Below are positions 8,638 through 17,092 of a stretch of DNA of 53,851 nt, one piece after another. Each line of letters starts with the position of its first letter. Within the stretch, counting starts at the first letter, position 1. This DNA comes from Mycobacterium sp. WUMAC-067 (GTDB taxonomy: Bacteria; Actinomycetota; Actinomycetes; Mycobacteriales; Mycobacteriaceae). The translations under genes and the position numbers were made by a program. Below the pieces are notes generated by a model. That model was not told where the DNA came from and made no database searches. It was given only the letters and a program-made list of their open reading frames with translations. The stretch lies in contig NZ_JAEKMI010000031.1 in the NCBI RefSeq assembly GCF_020217485.1, positions 1-53,851 of the forward strand. The letters run 5' to 3'.

Positions 8638-9315
8638 TCACTCGTCCGCCGTCACAGGCGCCAGCCACAGGCCCACGATCGCGTCGATAAGTCCGGACGC
8701 CGCAGCCCGCCATGAACGATGGGACGTCAATGCGCCTGCGGCAAGCGCGCGTTCGCGGTCCGCGCAGGTGTGCATCAACAGGTTTCGGGCCATGATGTTG
8801 CGCTCGAAGTGCACTTCGGTCGGCAATTCGGGCAGACAGCGGTTGATGCCTTCGACGACCTGAACCAGCGACGGGGAGCTCAGCGCGCCCTTGACGATGA
8901 TGTTGTAGTACGCGGGGTCGGTCATCGCCTGCGCCGCGAACCGCGCGTACCAGGTGGGATTTCCAAGCTCCTCGAGGTGATCGGTGAGCGGACGCACCAG
9001 ACAGGCCACCCAGTTGCGCAGTTCGGCGTCCCGGCCGTCGTCGGCACCCGAGCCGAGCAGCTCGGCGACCATCTGCTCACGGAGCTGCTCGACGGGCCCG
9101 CGGTGCTTGTGCTCGATCGCGCGCACCAGGTCGGCCTTGGTGCCGAAGTGGTAACCGACCGCGGCGTTGTTGCCCTGGCCGGCGGCCTCGCTGACTTGCC
9201 GGTTGGACACCGCGAACATGCCGTGCTCGGCGTAGAGCCGCTCGGCTGCCACCAAGATCGCCTCTTGGGTGGAGCTGGCCCGCTCGGTGCGCACGGTCCG
9301 GCCGACGGTGGTCAT
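8638..9315 (-). CDS. TetR family transcriptional regulator
   Basis: A 225-residue regulator with an N-terminal helix-turn-helix (AILVAAERLYAEHGMFAVSNRQVSEAAGQGNN is split by helix 3 and followed by YHFGTKADLVRAI) and an all-helical ligand domain. The start ATG 9315 places MTTVGRTVRTER ahead of helix 1. A palindrome 26 bases upstream of the start recurs upstream of the preceding SDR gene. The simplest reading is an autoregulated repressor that controls both its own operon (ferredoxin, P450, amidohydrolase and onward) and the SDR. The inducer is unknown. Confidence 0.9.
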   Translation of the reverse strand: MTTVGRTVRTERASSTQEAILVAAERLYAEHGMFAVSNRQVSEAAGQGNNAAVGYHFGTKADLVRAIEHKHRGPVEQLREQMVAELLGSGADDGRDAELRNWVACLVRPLTDHLEELGNPTWYARFAAQAMTDPAYYNIIVKGALSSPSLVQVVEGINRCLPELPTEVHFERNIMARNLLMHTCADRERALAAGALTSHRSWRAAASGLIDAIVGLWLAPVTADE

Positions 9316-9340
9316 CGGCCTAGTCAACCGCGCGGGACGC

Positions 9341-9364
9341 TTTAAGTCAAGCGATTGATTTAAA
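9341..9364. promoter_or_regulatory. Probable TetR operator, copy 1
   Basis: Inverted repeat TTTAA-g-TCAA-gcga-TTGA-t-TTTAAA-like, centred 9352/9353, immediately upstream of the TetR gene. The core TTAA-g-TCAA-n4-TTGA-t-TTAA recurs at 10330-10351. Strong AT content in a GC-rich context and position fit a repressor site. Confidence 0.75.
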
Positions 9365-9428
9365 TCCGCGGGGCCCTTGATCCGACGCCCGTGGACGCGG
9401 GTGCCGAACACGACGTCCCGCCGACGCC

Positions 9429-9485
9429 CGAACGTGACAACAACGTCACGCTGGCGACCGAACGTGACCGCATCGTCACGGTCGG
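9429..9485. repeat. Two tandem 30-bp hairpin units
   Basis: CGAACGTGAC-n6-GTCACG occurs twice, 30 bases apart (9429-9450 and 9459-9480). The second extends to arms of 11 bases with one mismatch (CCGAACGTGAC / GTCACGGTCGG). It lies just after the SDR stop (9496, minus strand) and before the TetR promoter, so it may act as a transcription terminator insulating the two units. Confidence 0.6.
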
Positions 9486-9495
9486 GGCCGGCGCT

Positions 9496-10302
9496 CTAGC
9501 CTTGCCGCTTGGGCCGAATGACCTTGCCCGCCACCGTTCCGCCGTCCACGGGCAGCACGGTCCCGGTGACGTAACGCGACCGGTCGGTGGCGAAATACAG
9601 TGCGGCCTCGGCGACGTCATCGGGCGTGCCGTCGCGCTTCAGCGGGCGGTCATCGCGCATCCCCTGGCGGATCCGCGCCTCGAACTGCTGGAGCTGTTCG
9701 GGGTCCATGCCGGCCGCCGACTTCCCCAAGATCGGTGTGGGGATGCTGCCCGGTGCGATCGCGTTGACCCGAATCTCGTGGTATGCCAACTCAATTGCGG
9801 CGGACTTGGTGAACTGGATGACCGCCGCCTTGGACGCGCGGTAGGTCATCACGCCGCCGCCGGCCTGGATCCCGCCGATCGAGGTGATGTTGATGATGGA
9901 TCCACCGCCATGTTCGGCCATGTGCCGCGCGGCATCCCGGGTGCCCGCCATCACGCCCAGCACGTTGACCCCCATCACCCGGTGGAAGTCGGCAAGGTCG
10001 TCGTCGAGCAACTTCCGCAGGGGGCTCGAGACCCCGGCGTTGTTCACCATCACGTCCAGGCCGCCGAACTTCGCGACCGCGCAGGAAACCAGCGCCCCCA
10101 CCTCTTCGGGCTCGGAGACGTCCGTCCGCTGGAATACGGCAGTGGCACCCAGCGACGTCGCCAGCGCCTCCCCACGGTCGCTCTCGACGTCGGCGATGAC
10201 GACCCGCGCCCCCTCCGCCACGAACCGCTCCACGAGACCCCGGCCTATGCCGGACGCGCCGCCGGTGACGATGGCGACCTTGCCGTCAAGTTCGTTAACC
10301 AC
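9496..10302 (-). CDS. SDR family NAD(P)-dependent oxidoreductase
   Basis: Classical SDR of 268 residues: TGGASGIG cofactor motif, NNAG, catalytic YRASK, and C-terminal VTGTVLPVDGG. GTG 10302 (VVNELDGKVAIVTGG) is chosen because it places the first strand at the usual distance; a TTG at 10326 is the alternative. No good ribosome site precedes GTG, so the message may be leaderless. The probable TetR operator lies only 28 bases upstream, indicating it belongs to the regulon of the TetR gene that follows it. Substrate unknown. Confidence 0.88.
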   Translation of the reverse strand: MVNELDGKVAIVTGGASGIGRGLVERFVAEGARVVIADVESDRGEALATSLGATAVFQRTDVSEPEEVGALVSCAVAKFGGLDVMVNNAGVSSPLRKLLDDDLADFHRVMGVNVLGVMAGTRDAARHMAEHGGGSIINITSIGGIQAGGGVMTYRASKAAVIQFTKSAAIELAYHEIRVNAIAPGSIPTPILGKSAAGMDPEQLQQFEARIRQGMRDDRPLKRDGTPDDVAEAALYFATDRSRYVTGTVLPVDGGTVAGKVIRPKRQG

Positions 10303-10329
10303 CTGACGAGTTAATCGGGGCCGCAAGCG

Positions 10330-10351
10330 TTAAGTCAAGCAGTTGATTTAA
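10330..10351. promoter_or_regulatory. Probable TetR operator, copy 2
   Basis: TTAA-g-TCAA-gcag-TTGA-t-TTAA, identical to the site at 9342-9363 except in the central four bases. It lies directly upstream of the SDR gene that precedes TetR. Confidence 0.75.
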
Positions 10352-10384
10352 GACCGCGCAGGGCCCGGTGTCCGGCCGGCGCGC

Positions 10385-10462
10385 GAAATGCGCGTGTTCG
10401 CCAAGCTCGGCATCACCTCGCGTCGACAACTGCGGGGTATGACCAAGGAATTCGGCCCCTGA
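10385..10462 (+). pseudogene. LuxR-type HTH C-terminal remnant
   Basis: A 25-codon frame ending in TGA reads EMRVFAKLGITSRRQLRGMT and then KEFGP. VFxKLGIxSRxQL is the typical recognition-helix end and last helix of LuxR/FixJ-type DNA-binding domains. Nothing upstream in this frame continues the domain, so this is the tail of a lost regulator. It lies between the SDR operator and the next plus-strand gene. Confidence 0.45.
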
Positions 10463-10558
10463 GTTCGGCATGACTACGGACTTTCCAGGGTTCCCACGGA
10501 CTGGTGCGCGGGCCATGCTGAAGAGGCCAATTCGTCGGGAAGCTTGGAAGGCGTGATC

Positions 10559-11326
10559 ATGAAGGTTTTGGTAATCGGCGGCAGTGGGCTGATCGGATCA
10601 CAGGTGGTCACCATGCTCACCGAGCAGGGACACGAAGCGATCCCGGCGTCACCGAGCACGGGCGTCAACACCGTGACCGGTGAGGGCGTTGCCGAGGCCG
10701 TCGCGGGCGTCCACGCGGTGGGGGACGTCTCCAATTCGCCGTCTTGGGCCGATGACGATGTGCTGAACTTCTTCACCACTTCTACCCGCAACCTTCTCGA
10801 GGCGGAGCGGGCCGCCGGCGTGCAGCATCACGTCGCGCTCTCGATCGTCGGAGCCGACCGGGCGGCCGCGAGTGGATACATGCGGGCCAAGATCGCCCAA
10901 GAAAAGGTGATCGTGGAATCCGGGTCTCCCTACACGATCGTGCGCGCGACGCAATTCTTCGAATTCGTTGAGGGCATAGCCGATTCGATGACCGACGGTG
11001 ACACGGTCCGCGCGCCGCATGGGGCATTCCAGCCGATCGCGGCCGTGGATGTGGCCACGGCCGTCGCCCGCGCCGCGATCAGTGAGCCGGTCAACGGGGT
11101 GATCAACATCGCCGGACCCGAAAAGCAGGGCATGGACGACTTCATCCGGACCCGGTTCGCCGCGACCGGCGATGCCCGCCGGGTGGTGACCGATCCGGAT
11201 GCGCAGTATTACGGCGCGGTGCTCGACGAGCGCATGATCGTTCCCGTCGAGGGCGAGGAAGTGACCCTCTACCCCACCCGGTTCGGCGACTGGCTGGCTG
11301 CGCAGGTGCCCAGCAACGCCAAGTAA
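10559..11326 (+). CDS. NAD(P)-binding (NmrA-like atypical SDR) protein
   Basis: A 255-residue Rossmann protein starting MKVLVIGGSGLIGSQV, with the GxxGxxG motif of atypical/extended SDRs and no YxxxK catalytic pair. The pattern (VQHHVALSIVGADRAAASGYMRAKIAQEKVI region) matches NmrA-like and NAD-dependent epimerase-like proteins that serve as redox sensors or quinone/flavonoid reductases. ATG 10559 follows GGAAGG at a normal distance. It stands alone on the plus strand and is flanked by two gene remnants, which suggests arrival by recombination. Function cannot be assigned more precisely. Confidence 0.85.
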   Translation: MKVLVIGGSGLIGSQVVTMLTEQGHEAIPASPSTGVNTVTGEGVAEAVAGVHAVGDVSNSPSWADDDVLNFFTTSTRNLLEAERAAGVQHHVALSIVGADRAAASGYMRAKIAQEKVIVESGSPYTIVRATQFFEFVEGIADSMTDGDTVRAPHGAFQPIAAVDVATAVARAAISEPVNGVINIAGPEKQGMDDFIRTRFAATGDARRVVTDPDAQYYGAVLDERMIVPVEGEEVTLYPTRFGDWLAAQVPSNAK

Positions 11327-11327
11327 G

Positions 11328-11429
11328 CCGTCCGAGATCGCCGAAGCGGTGCTCTTCCTGAGCTCCCCCCGCTCCAGTTTCGTCACCGGTTCGACCCTGC
11401 ACGTCGACGGCGGCGGCGCCGCGGTTTGA
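11328..11429 (+). pseudogene. SDR C-terminal remnant
   Basis: A 33-codon frame ending at TGA reads PSEIAEAVLFLSSPRSS then FVTGSTLHVDGGGAAV. This is the characteristic end of a classical SDR (xxEIAxAVxFLxSxxSxxVTGxxLxVDGG). It begins one base after the stop of the preceding gene, in another frame, and has no start. It is the 3' scar of a deleted dehydrogenase gene. Confidence 0.75.
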
Positions 11430-11517
11430 CCCCACGGCGGCCAACGTCGAGTTGCTGCGGACATTTCGTCGGCCTTCGCTCTACGGTGGGTAGTTGCGCA
11501 AAGACGAGGAGCATTGA

Positions 11518-13125
11518 TTGCCCGTGCAACCCACCAGCGACATCCCCTTCGACACTCGGCTCACCAGGCGCGGTTTCATGGCCGCGGGCATCGCCGGCGG
11601 ATTGGCGCTGACGGCGTGCAGCCAATCCCAACCCGAGCCGTCGGGCAACGCCCGGATGGCCGCCGCCATCGATGCGGCCGAGGCCGCCCGGCCGCACAGC
11701 GGCCGCACCGTCACCGCCACCCTGACGTCCCAGCAGGCCCAGATCGACCTGGGCGGACCGGTCGTCCGCACGCTCGCCTTCGGGAACTCCATCCCCGGTC
11801 CGGTGATCCGCGCCAGCATCGGCGACGAAGTCGTGGTGACGGTGAAAAACCGGCTCGATCATCCGACGTCGGTGCATTGGCACGGCATCGCCATGCGCAA
11901 CGACATGGACGGCGCCGAGCCCGCGACGCCCAACATCGCGGCCGGCCACGACTTCACTTACCGGTTCTCCGTGCCCAATTCGGGCACGTACTGGGCACAT
12001 CCCCACACCGGCCTGGACGGGGACACCGGGCTATACCTGCCGGTCATCGTCGACGACCCGACCGAGGGCAACTACGACGCCGAATGGATCGTCGTCCTTG
12101 ACGATTGGACCGACGGCGCCGGGAAGAGTCCGCAACAGCTCTACAGCGAACTGAGCAACCCGAACAAGTCGCCCATGCCCACCACGTCCGAGACGACCCC
12201 GACCACCACGCCGACGGAAACGAGCACGACCGAGACGACGTCGACCAGCCCGACGACCTCGTCGAGTCCGGCGTCCGGCGGTCCCGCGCCGTCCGCGGGA
12301 AGCGCCGGCAGCAGCGACCTCCTCGGAGGCGACGCCGGAGACATCGCCTATCCCTACTACCTGATCAATGGGCGAATTCCCGCTTCCCCCATGACGTTCG
12401 ATGCGAAGCCCGGTGAACGGATACGCATCCGTTTCATCAACGCCGCCTCCGACACCACCTTCCGGGTGGCGCTGGCCGGCCATTCGATGACGGTGACGCA
12501 TACCGACGGCTACCCCGTGGTGCCCGCTCAGGTCGATGCGCTGCTCATCGGCATGGCCGAACGCTACGACGTCACGGTGACCGCCGCGGACGGTGTCTTC
12601 CCACTGGTCGCCGTCGCGGAAGGCAAGAACGCTCTGGCGCGGGCATTGCTGTCCACGGGCGTGGGCAGCCCGCCCGATCCGCAGTTGCAGCCGGGCGAAC
12701 TCACCAAGCGCGTGGGCACCGTCGAAATGTTCACCGCCACAACGCCGGTCAACCTGGGCCGCCTTGACCCGAACCTCAATCTTCCGGTCGTGTTGGGCGG
12801 CAACATGATGCAGTACAACTGGACGATCAATGGGCAGCCCTACGGCAAGACGAGCCCGCTGCGCGTGCAACAGGGTCAGCGGCCCACCATCACGTTCGAC
12901 AACACCACGACGATGTATCACCCAATTCACCTGCACGGGCACACGTTCCAGGTGATCAAACCGGACGGGAGCCCGGGCGCCCGCAAGGACACCGTCATCG
13001 TGCTGCCCAAGCAGAAGCTCGCCGCCGTCCTCGTTGCCGATAACCCCGGCACGTGGCTGATGCACTGCCACAACACCTATCACCAGGTCGCCGGGATGGA
13101 GACCCGACTGGATTACGTCTTCTGA
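11518..13125 (+). CDS. Multicopper oxidase, Tat-exported probable lipoprotein
   Basis: A 535-residue laccase-type oxidase. The N-terminus has a Tat motif (TRRGFMAAGIAGG) and a lipobox LTAC with Cys34. All four copper motifs are present: HWHG, HPH (AHPHTG), HPIHLHGHTF and HCHNTYHQVAGM, so type 1 and trinuclear sites look complete. It resembles mycobacterial copper-resistance oxidases of the MmcO type. Unusual is a Ser/Thr/Pro-rich segment of about 50 residues after domain 1 (nt 12165-12330) where related enzymes often carry Met-rich or short loops. TTG 11518 follows GAGGAG; GTG 11524 is possible. Probably detoxifies Cu(I) or oxidises phenolics outside the membrane. Confidence 0.9.
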   Translation: MPVQPTSDIPFDTRLTRRGFMAAGIAGGLALTACSQSQPEPSGNARMAAAIDAAEAARPHSGRTVTATLTSQQAQIDLGGPVVRTLAFGNSIPGPVIRASIGDEVVVTVKNRLDHPTSVHWHGIAMRNDMDGAEPATPNIAAGHDFTYRFSVPNSGTYWAHPHTGLDGDTGLYLPVIVDDPTEGNYDAEWIVVLDDWTDGAGKSPQQLYSELSNPNKSPMPTTSETTPTTTPTETSTTETTSTSPTTSSSPASGGPAPSAGSAGSSDLLGGDAGDIAYPYYLINGRIPASPMTFDAKPGERIRIRFINAASDTTFRVALAGHSMTVTHTDGYPVVPAQVDALLIGMAERYDVTVTAADGVFPLVAVAEGKNALARALLSTGVGSPPDPQLQPGELTKRVGTVEMFTATTPVNLGRLDPNLNLPVVLGGNMMQYNWTINGQPYGKTSPLRVQQGQRPTITFDNTTTMYHPIHLHGHTFQVIKPDGSPGARKDTVIVLPKQKLAAVLVADNPGTWLMHCHNTYHQVAGMETRLDYVF

Positions 13126-13129
13126 CGAT

Positions 13130-13951
13130 TCAGAGGCCACCCAGAAAATCCGTCAGCAACTGGTTGACCGCCGACGGCTGCTCGATCTGGGGGCAGTGCC
13201 CGGCCTTGTCGACGACCACCGAACGGGCTCCGTCGATCTGCTTGGCGATCTGGGCGGCCCAGCCGCCGGGTAACAGCTTGTCGTCGCCGCCCTCGATGAC
13301 AAGTGTTGGCACGCCGATGCATTCGTAGGCGCGCGCGCTGGATGGGGTCGAGGACGGGGCGGCCCCGGGGCGGCGGAACCGGGCCGCGGCGATGGCCTCC
13401 CACGCCCCGGGTGCGGTGCTCGACTCGTGGCGGCGTCGCACGTACTCCTCGTCGGCGGCATAGGCCGGGTCGGAGAACAGCGCTTCGACGATGCGGCGCA
13501 TGGCCGGCAACGTGGCGTCATAGTTCTGCAGCGCCTCGAAGTACTGGTTCTGCTGGATCTCGCCGCCGCCGCAGATGATCACCAGGCTACGGACCGGCAG
13601 CAGCGGCGTCTCCGACGTGCTGTCGGTGAGGAGGTTGATGGCGCCCATCGAATTGCCGACGAAGTGTGCCGAGTCGGCGCCGACCAATTCGCAAAACCGG
13701 GCGATGTGCCGGATCCGCATGCCGCGCCCGTCGACGAAGTCGATCACCTTGGCCGACTGCCCGAAGCCCAGCTGGTCCGGAGCGAGAACCCGGTACCGCG
13801 CCGCGAGGGCGGCGATGTTGCGTTCCCAGCCGAGTTCGGCGCCGGCGCCGAACTCGCCGCCGTGCAGCAACACCACCGGATCGCCTTCGCCGGCTTCCAG
13901 GTAGCTGGTCGCCAGGCCGTCGACCGATATGGTCTTGCGCCTAATCTGCAT
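13130..13951 (-). CDS. Alpha/beta hydrolase
   Basis: A 273-residue alpha/beta hydrolase with oxyanion HGG, nucleophile elbow GNSMGA (Ser101), acid in EGGDDKLLPGG and catalytic His in KAGHCPQ. Length and motifs match the carbon-carbon hydrolases of meta-cleavage pathways as well as simple esterases. ATG 13951 overlaps the stop of the cyclase-family gene as TGATG. It is the last gene of the mhp-type operon and converges with the multicopper oxidase, 4 bases apart. With MhpC already present, it may act on a later ring-opened or lactone intermediate. Confidence 0.87.
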   Translation of the reverse strand: MQIRRKTISVDGLATSYLEAGEGDPVVLLHGGEFGAGAELGWERNIAALAARYRVLAPDQLGFGQSAKVIDFVDGRGMRIRHIARFCELVGADSAHFVGNSMGAINLLTDSTSETPLLPVRSLVIICGGGEIQQNQYFEALQNYDATLPAMRRIVEALFSDPAYAADEEYVRRRHESSTAPGAWEAIAAARFRRPGAAPSSTPSSARAYECIGVPTLVIEGGDDKLLPGGWAAQIAKQIDGARSVVVDKAGHCPQIEQPSAVNQLLTDFLGGL

Positions 13952-14940
13952 CACTTGATCGCTATCGGGTTCACCGGGGATCCCACGGCCCCAACGAATC
14001 TCAGCGGCGGAGCGATGAGCTGAAACTCGTAGACGCCGTCGGCGGCGCAATCGGCCGCCAGGGCGGTGAGGTCCCAATACTCGCCGAGCATCAGCCCCAT
14101 GTCGCGCAGGGTCAGCAGGTGGAAGGGCAAGAACACGCCGTCGACCCCGGACACCGGGTCTTCGACCTGGAGGTTGTCGGACGCGACCGCCGCAACCTCG
14201 TGATCGTGCAGCCACTGGGCGCATCGCCAGTCCAGTCCCGAATAGGGTTCGGTCTTGTTGCCGGTGTCCAGATACCTTGCCCACCAACCGGTCCGGATCA
14301 ACACGATGTCGCCGCGCCCGATCGTCACGCCTTGGGAGCGAACGACGTCGTCCAATTCCTCGGGAGTGATCGGGTTTCCGTGCTCCAGGAAGACCTCCGC
14401 GCCGCGATGGCGCACCAGGTCCAGCAGCACGCCGCGGGAGGTGATGCCCTTCCCGTCCACCTTCTCGATGCCGAGGCGGCGGGCGCCCAGGCTGGTCACC
14501 GAGCCCGCCGGGATCCCGTTGTAGAGCAGGTCGTCGTAATAGACGTGCGACAGCGCATCCCACTGGGTGGCCGCCTGCAGCGGCATGATGATCATGTCGT
14601 CGTTGAACCGGAAGAGGTTGTCGACGAAGTACGGGCCCATCTGCGCCGCCGTCGGATTCCGGTCCCAGCCGGGGCCGTACTGGGCCAGCGTGTTCGCGTC
14701 ACCGCCGTCCACGGTCATCACATGGATGGGGTTGTGCCGAAAACCGAAGGCGCCCTGCGGTCCCGACGAGCCGAAGTCCACGCCGAGCGGAAACACCTTG
14801 CCATGCCGGACCAGGCCGGCGGCCTGAGCGATCTTTTCCTCGGTGATGAAGTTCAGCGTGCCGAGCTCGTCGTCGTCGCCCCAGCGGCCCCAGTTGCTGA
14901 CATCGCGAGCGGCCCGGCGAAAGTCGGTCACACTGGCCAC
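13951..14940 (-). CDS. Cyclase family protein (kynurenine formamidase-like metal hydrolase)
   Basis: A 329-residue member of the PF04199 cyclase/formamidase family. The metal-site region reads ATQWDALSHVYYD, corresponding to the family HxxTHxDxxxH-type motif in the variant used by long actinobacterial members. Family enzymes hydrolyse amides, lactones or cyclise polyketides. It lies in the mhp-type operon between SDR and hydrolase, overlapping the SDR by 13 bases and the hydrolase by one. A lactone-opening role in a ring-degradation pathway is a reasonable inference, not shown by the sequence. Confidence 0.8.
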   Translation of the reverse strand: MASVTDFRRAARDVSNWGRWGDDDELGTLNFITEEKIAQAAGLVRHGKVFPLGVDFGSSGPQGAFGFRHNPIHVMTVDGGDANTLAQYGPGWDRNPTAAQMGPYFVDNLFRFNDDMIIMPLQAATQWDALSHVYYDDLLYNGIPAGSVTSLGARRLGIEKVDGKGITSRGVLLDLVRHRGAEVFLEHGNPITPEELDDVVRSQGVTIGRGDIVLIRTGWWARYLDTGNKTEPYSGLDWRCAQWLHDHEVAAVASDNLQVEDPVSGVDGVFLPFHLLTLRDMGLMLGEYWDLTALAADCAADGVYEFQLIAPPLRFVGAVGSPVNPIAIK

Positions 14941-15770
14941 GAAGTACGCCCTTCCTCGAGTTCACGAGCTATTGCGGCGCCCACGTTTCCGCCGTCGACC
15001 CACACAACCTGACCCGAAATATAACTGGCCGCACGGCTATTCAGGAAGAGCAGCACCGCCGCCTGCTCGGCGGGCTCGGAAACACGACCCAGCGGCTTGG
15101 GGATGTCGTCGAGGAAGCCCTGCCCGTATGCCGAGCGCAGCTGGTCCAGGATCGGCGTCTCTGTGACCCCCGGCCCCGTGCAGTTGATGCGGATCCCTCG
15201 GGCGCCCAGCGGCGTGGCACTGCGCATGGTGTAGAGGATGATGGCTTCCTTGGACAGCTGGTAGCCGGTGCCCAGCGCATCGGGGTGTCGGTCGCACCAC
15301 TCGATGCCCTCGGGCATGGTCGCGGTGTCGAGCAACGGCGCCACCTCGCGCAGGTGTTCACGGTAGGCGGCCGCCGCGAGCGAGGACACGCTGACGATGG
15401 ATGACCCCGCGGTCATCTTCGGGATGAGCGCCTCGGTGACGTGGCGTAATCCCAAGAAGTTGATCGTGACGATCAGCTTCGGGTTGCCGACGCCGGAGGA
15501 GACCCCGGCGATATTGAACAGCGCGTCGACCGGCCCGTCGAGGGACGCCACCGCGCGATCGATCGACGCCGGATCGGCGAGGTCGACCTCATGGAACGCG
15601 TTGACAGCGAAGTCGGGCCGGCGCTTGTCCAGCCCGACGACGTCGGCCCCCAGGTCGGTGAGCTGGCGCACCACGTATTCGCCGATGCCCGAAGCGCATC
15701 CGGTCACCACGGCCCGGCGGCCGTCGTAGCGCCACAGCTCGTCGATTGCTCCCAAGGCTCGCCCCGACAT
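14928..15770 (-). CDS. SDR of the 3-alpha-hydroxysteroid / coniferyl alcohol dehydrogenase type
   Basis: A 280-residue SDR with the variant cofactor motif TGCASGIG, LFNIAG in place of NNAG, and a long insertion before the catalytic YQLSK. That combination is typical of the 3-alpha-hydroxysteroid dehydrogenase/carbonyl reductase and coniferyl alcohol dehydrogenase group. It ends with YISGQVVWVDGG. It overlaps the cyclase gene by 13 bases and follows the LLM gene by 18. Substrate is probably a cyclic or aryl alcohol of the same pathway. Confidence 0.86.
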   Translation of the reverse strand: MSGRALGAIDELWRYDGRRAVVTGCASGIGEYVVRQLTDLGADVVGLDKRRPDFAVNAFHEVDLADPASIDRAVASLDGPVDALFNIAGVSSGVGNPKLIVTINFLGLRHVTEALIPKMTAGSSIVSVSSLAAAAYREHLREVAPLLDTATMPEGIEWCDRHPDALGTGYQLSKEAIILYTMRSATPLGARGIRINCTGPGVTETPILDQLRSAYGQGFLDDIPKPLGRVSEPAEQAAVLLFLNSRAASYISGQVVWVDGGNVGAAIARELEEGRTSWPV

Positions 15771-15788
15771 CTCGGTAAAACTCGGGCT

Positions 15789-17090
15789 CTACTTCTGCTG
15801 TTCCTTCGCCCGCTGCGCGGCCTGCACGCGGCCTTCGTTGATCTCCGCCATCGCTTCGGGGATCTCGCTGGCGGTGAATTTACCGCCGCGGCCGGTGGGC
15901 AGTCCACCAAACGAGTAGTCCTCATCGAACTGCGGCGCCGTCGATTTCGGGCGGCGCGCCTCCACCTTTTCGATGACGGGCGCCAGCCTGGTGGCCTTGT
16001 CGGCCACCGCCTTGGCGTCGCGCTCGATGAACTCGGGCAGCACCTCCTTGCCCATCAGCTCGATGGATTCCATGGTGCCCTCGTGGCTGCGCGGGTTGAG
16101 CAGCAGGATGATCTCGTCGACGCCGCTTTCCTCGTAGCCGCGCAGGAATTCACGCACCGTGGCGGGCGACCCGATTGCGCCGCGTCCCGGCCCGTAAGCC
16201 AGCGTGGGATCCTTGTCGACCTCTTCGAGGTACCGCTGCCACACGCCGGTCCGGCCGGGCGTGTGCACCCCGGTCATGTAGTAGTGCATGATGCCGAACG
16301 AGAAGAAGCCGCCGCCCTGCCCGAGCCGCTGCAGCGCCTGCTCGTCGGTCTTGGCCACCATCATCGACAGGTCGCCGCCGATGGCGAGGATGTTCGGGTT
16401 GATTCGCGGGGTCACCGGGACGCCGTTCTCTTCGAATTCCTTGTAGTAGCCGTTGACCCGCTCGGTTAGCGGTCCGGGGCCGGTGTAGGCGAAACTCAAG
16501 GCGCCGATGGCCTTTTGGGCCGCCATCTGCACGCTGGCGGGCCGCGTGCAGGCGACCCAGACGGGCGGATGCGGCTTTTGCAGCGGCTTGGGAACGACGT
16601 TGCGCGCCGGCATCTGAACGTGCTCACCGTTGAAACCGGTGAACGGCTCCTCGATCATGCAGCGGATCGAGACCTCGAGGGCCTCCTCCCACTGGGCCCG
16701 CTTGTCGGCGGGGTCGATGTTGAATCCGCCGAGCTCACCGACCGACGACGATTCCCCGGTGCCGAATTCGACACGGCCGTTGGAGAGCAGGTCCAGGGTG
16801 GCGATACGTTCGGCGACCCGGGCGGGGTGGTTGACCACGGGCGGCAGGTGCATGATGCCGAAGCCGAGGCGAATGTTCTTGGTGCGCTGGCTGGCCGCGG
16901 CCAAGAAGATTTCCGGCGCCGTCGAGTGGCAGTACTCCTCGAGGAAGTGATGCTCGGTCAGCCACACGGTGGAGAAGCCCGCTTTGTCGGCGGCCTCGAC
17001 CTCGTCGAGACAGTCCTGCATCATGATGTGCTCGTCGTCGGGAGCCCAGGGCCGCGGCAGGGCGAATTCGTAGAACAGCGAGATCTTCAT
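15789..17090 (-). CDS. LLM class flavin-dependent oxidoreductase
   Basis: A 433-residue luciferase-like TIM-barrel protein (MKISLFYEFALPRPW start; WLTEHHFLEEY and LGFGIMHLPPVVNHPAR segments). These enzymes use reduced FMN or F420 for monooxygenation or hydride transfer. It has no reductase partner gene next to it. It lies two bases after the stop of the dehydrogenase-like flavoprotein gene in the mhp operon, so it likely oxidises an intermediate of that pathway, for example by Baeyer-Villiger or hydroxylation chemistry. Start ATG 17090 follows GGAGGTAG. Confidence 0.87.
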   Translation of the reverse strand: MKISLFYEFALPRPWAPDDEHIMMQDCLDEVEAADKAGFSTVWLTEHHFLEEYCHSTAPEIFLAAASQRTKNIRLGFGIMHLPPVVNHPARVAERIATLDLLSNGRVEFGTGESSSVGELGGFNIDPADKRAQWEEALEVSIRCMIEEPFTGFNGEHVQMPARNVVPKPLQKPHPPVWVACTRPASVQMAAQKAIGALSFAYTGPGPLTERVNGYYKEFEENGVPVTPRINPNILAIGGDLSMMVAKTDEQALQRLGQGGGFFSFGIMHYYMTGVHTPGRTGVWQRYLEEVDKDPTLAYGPGRGAIGSPATVREFLRGYEESGVDEIILLLNPRSHEGTMESIELMGKEVLPEFIERDAKAVADKATRLAPVIEKVEARRPKSTAPQFDEDYSFGGLPTGRGGKFTASEIPEAMAEINEGRVQAAQRAKEQQK

Positions 17091-17092
17091 TG

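Noticed and set aside
11470..11517. CTAC-GGTGG-GTAG before the multicopper oxidase as a copper-regulator box
   Set aside because: It does not fit the longer palindromes I know for mycobacterial copper regulators; too weak.
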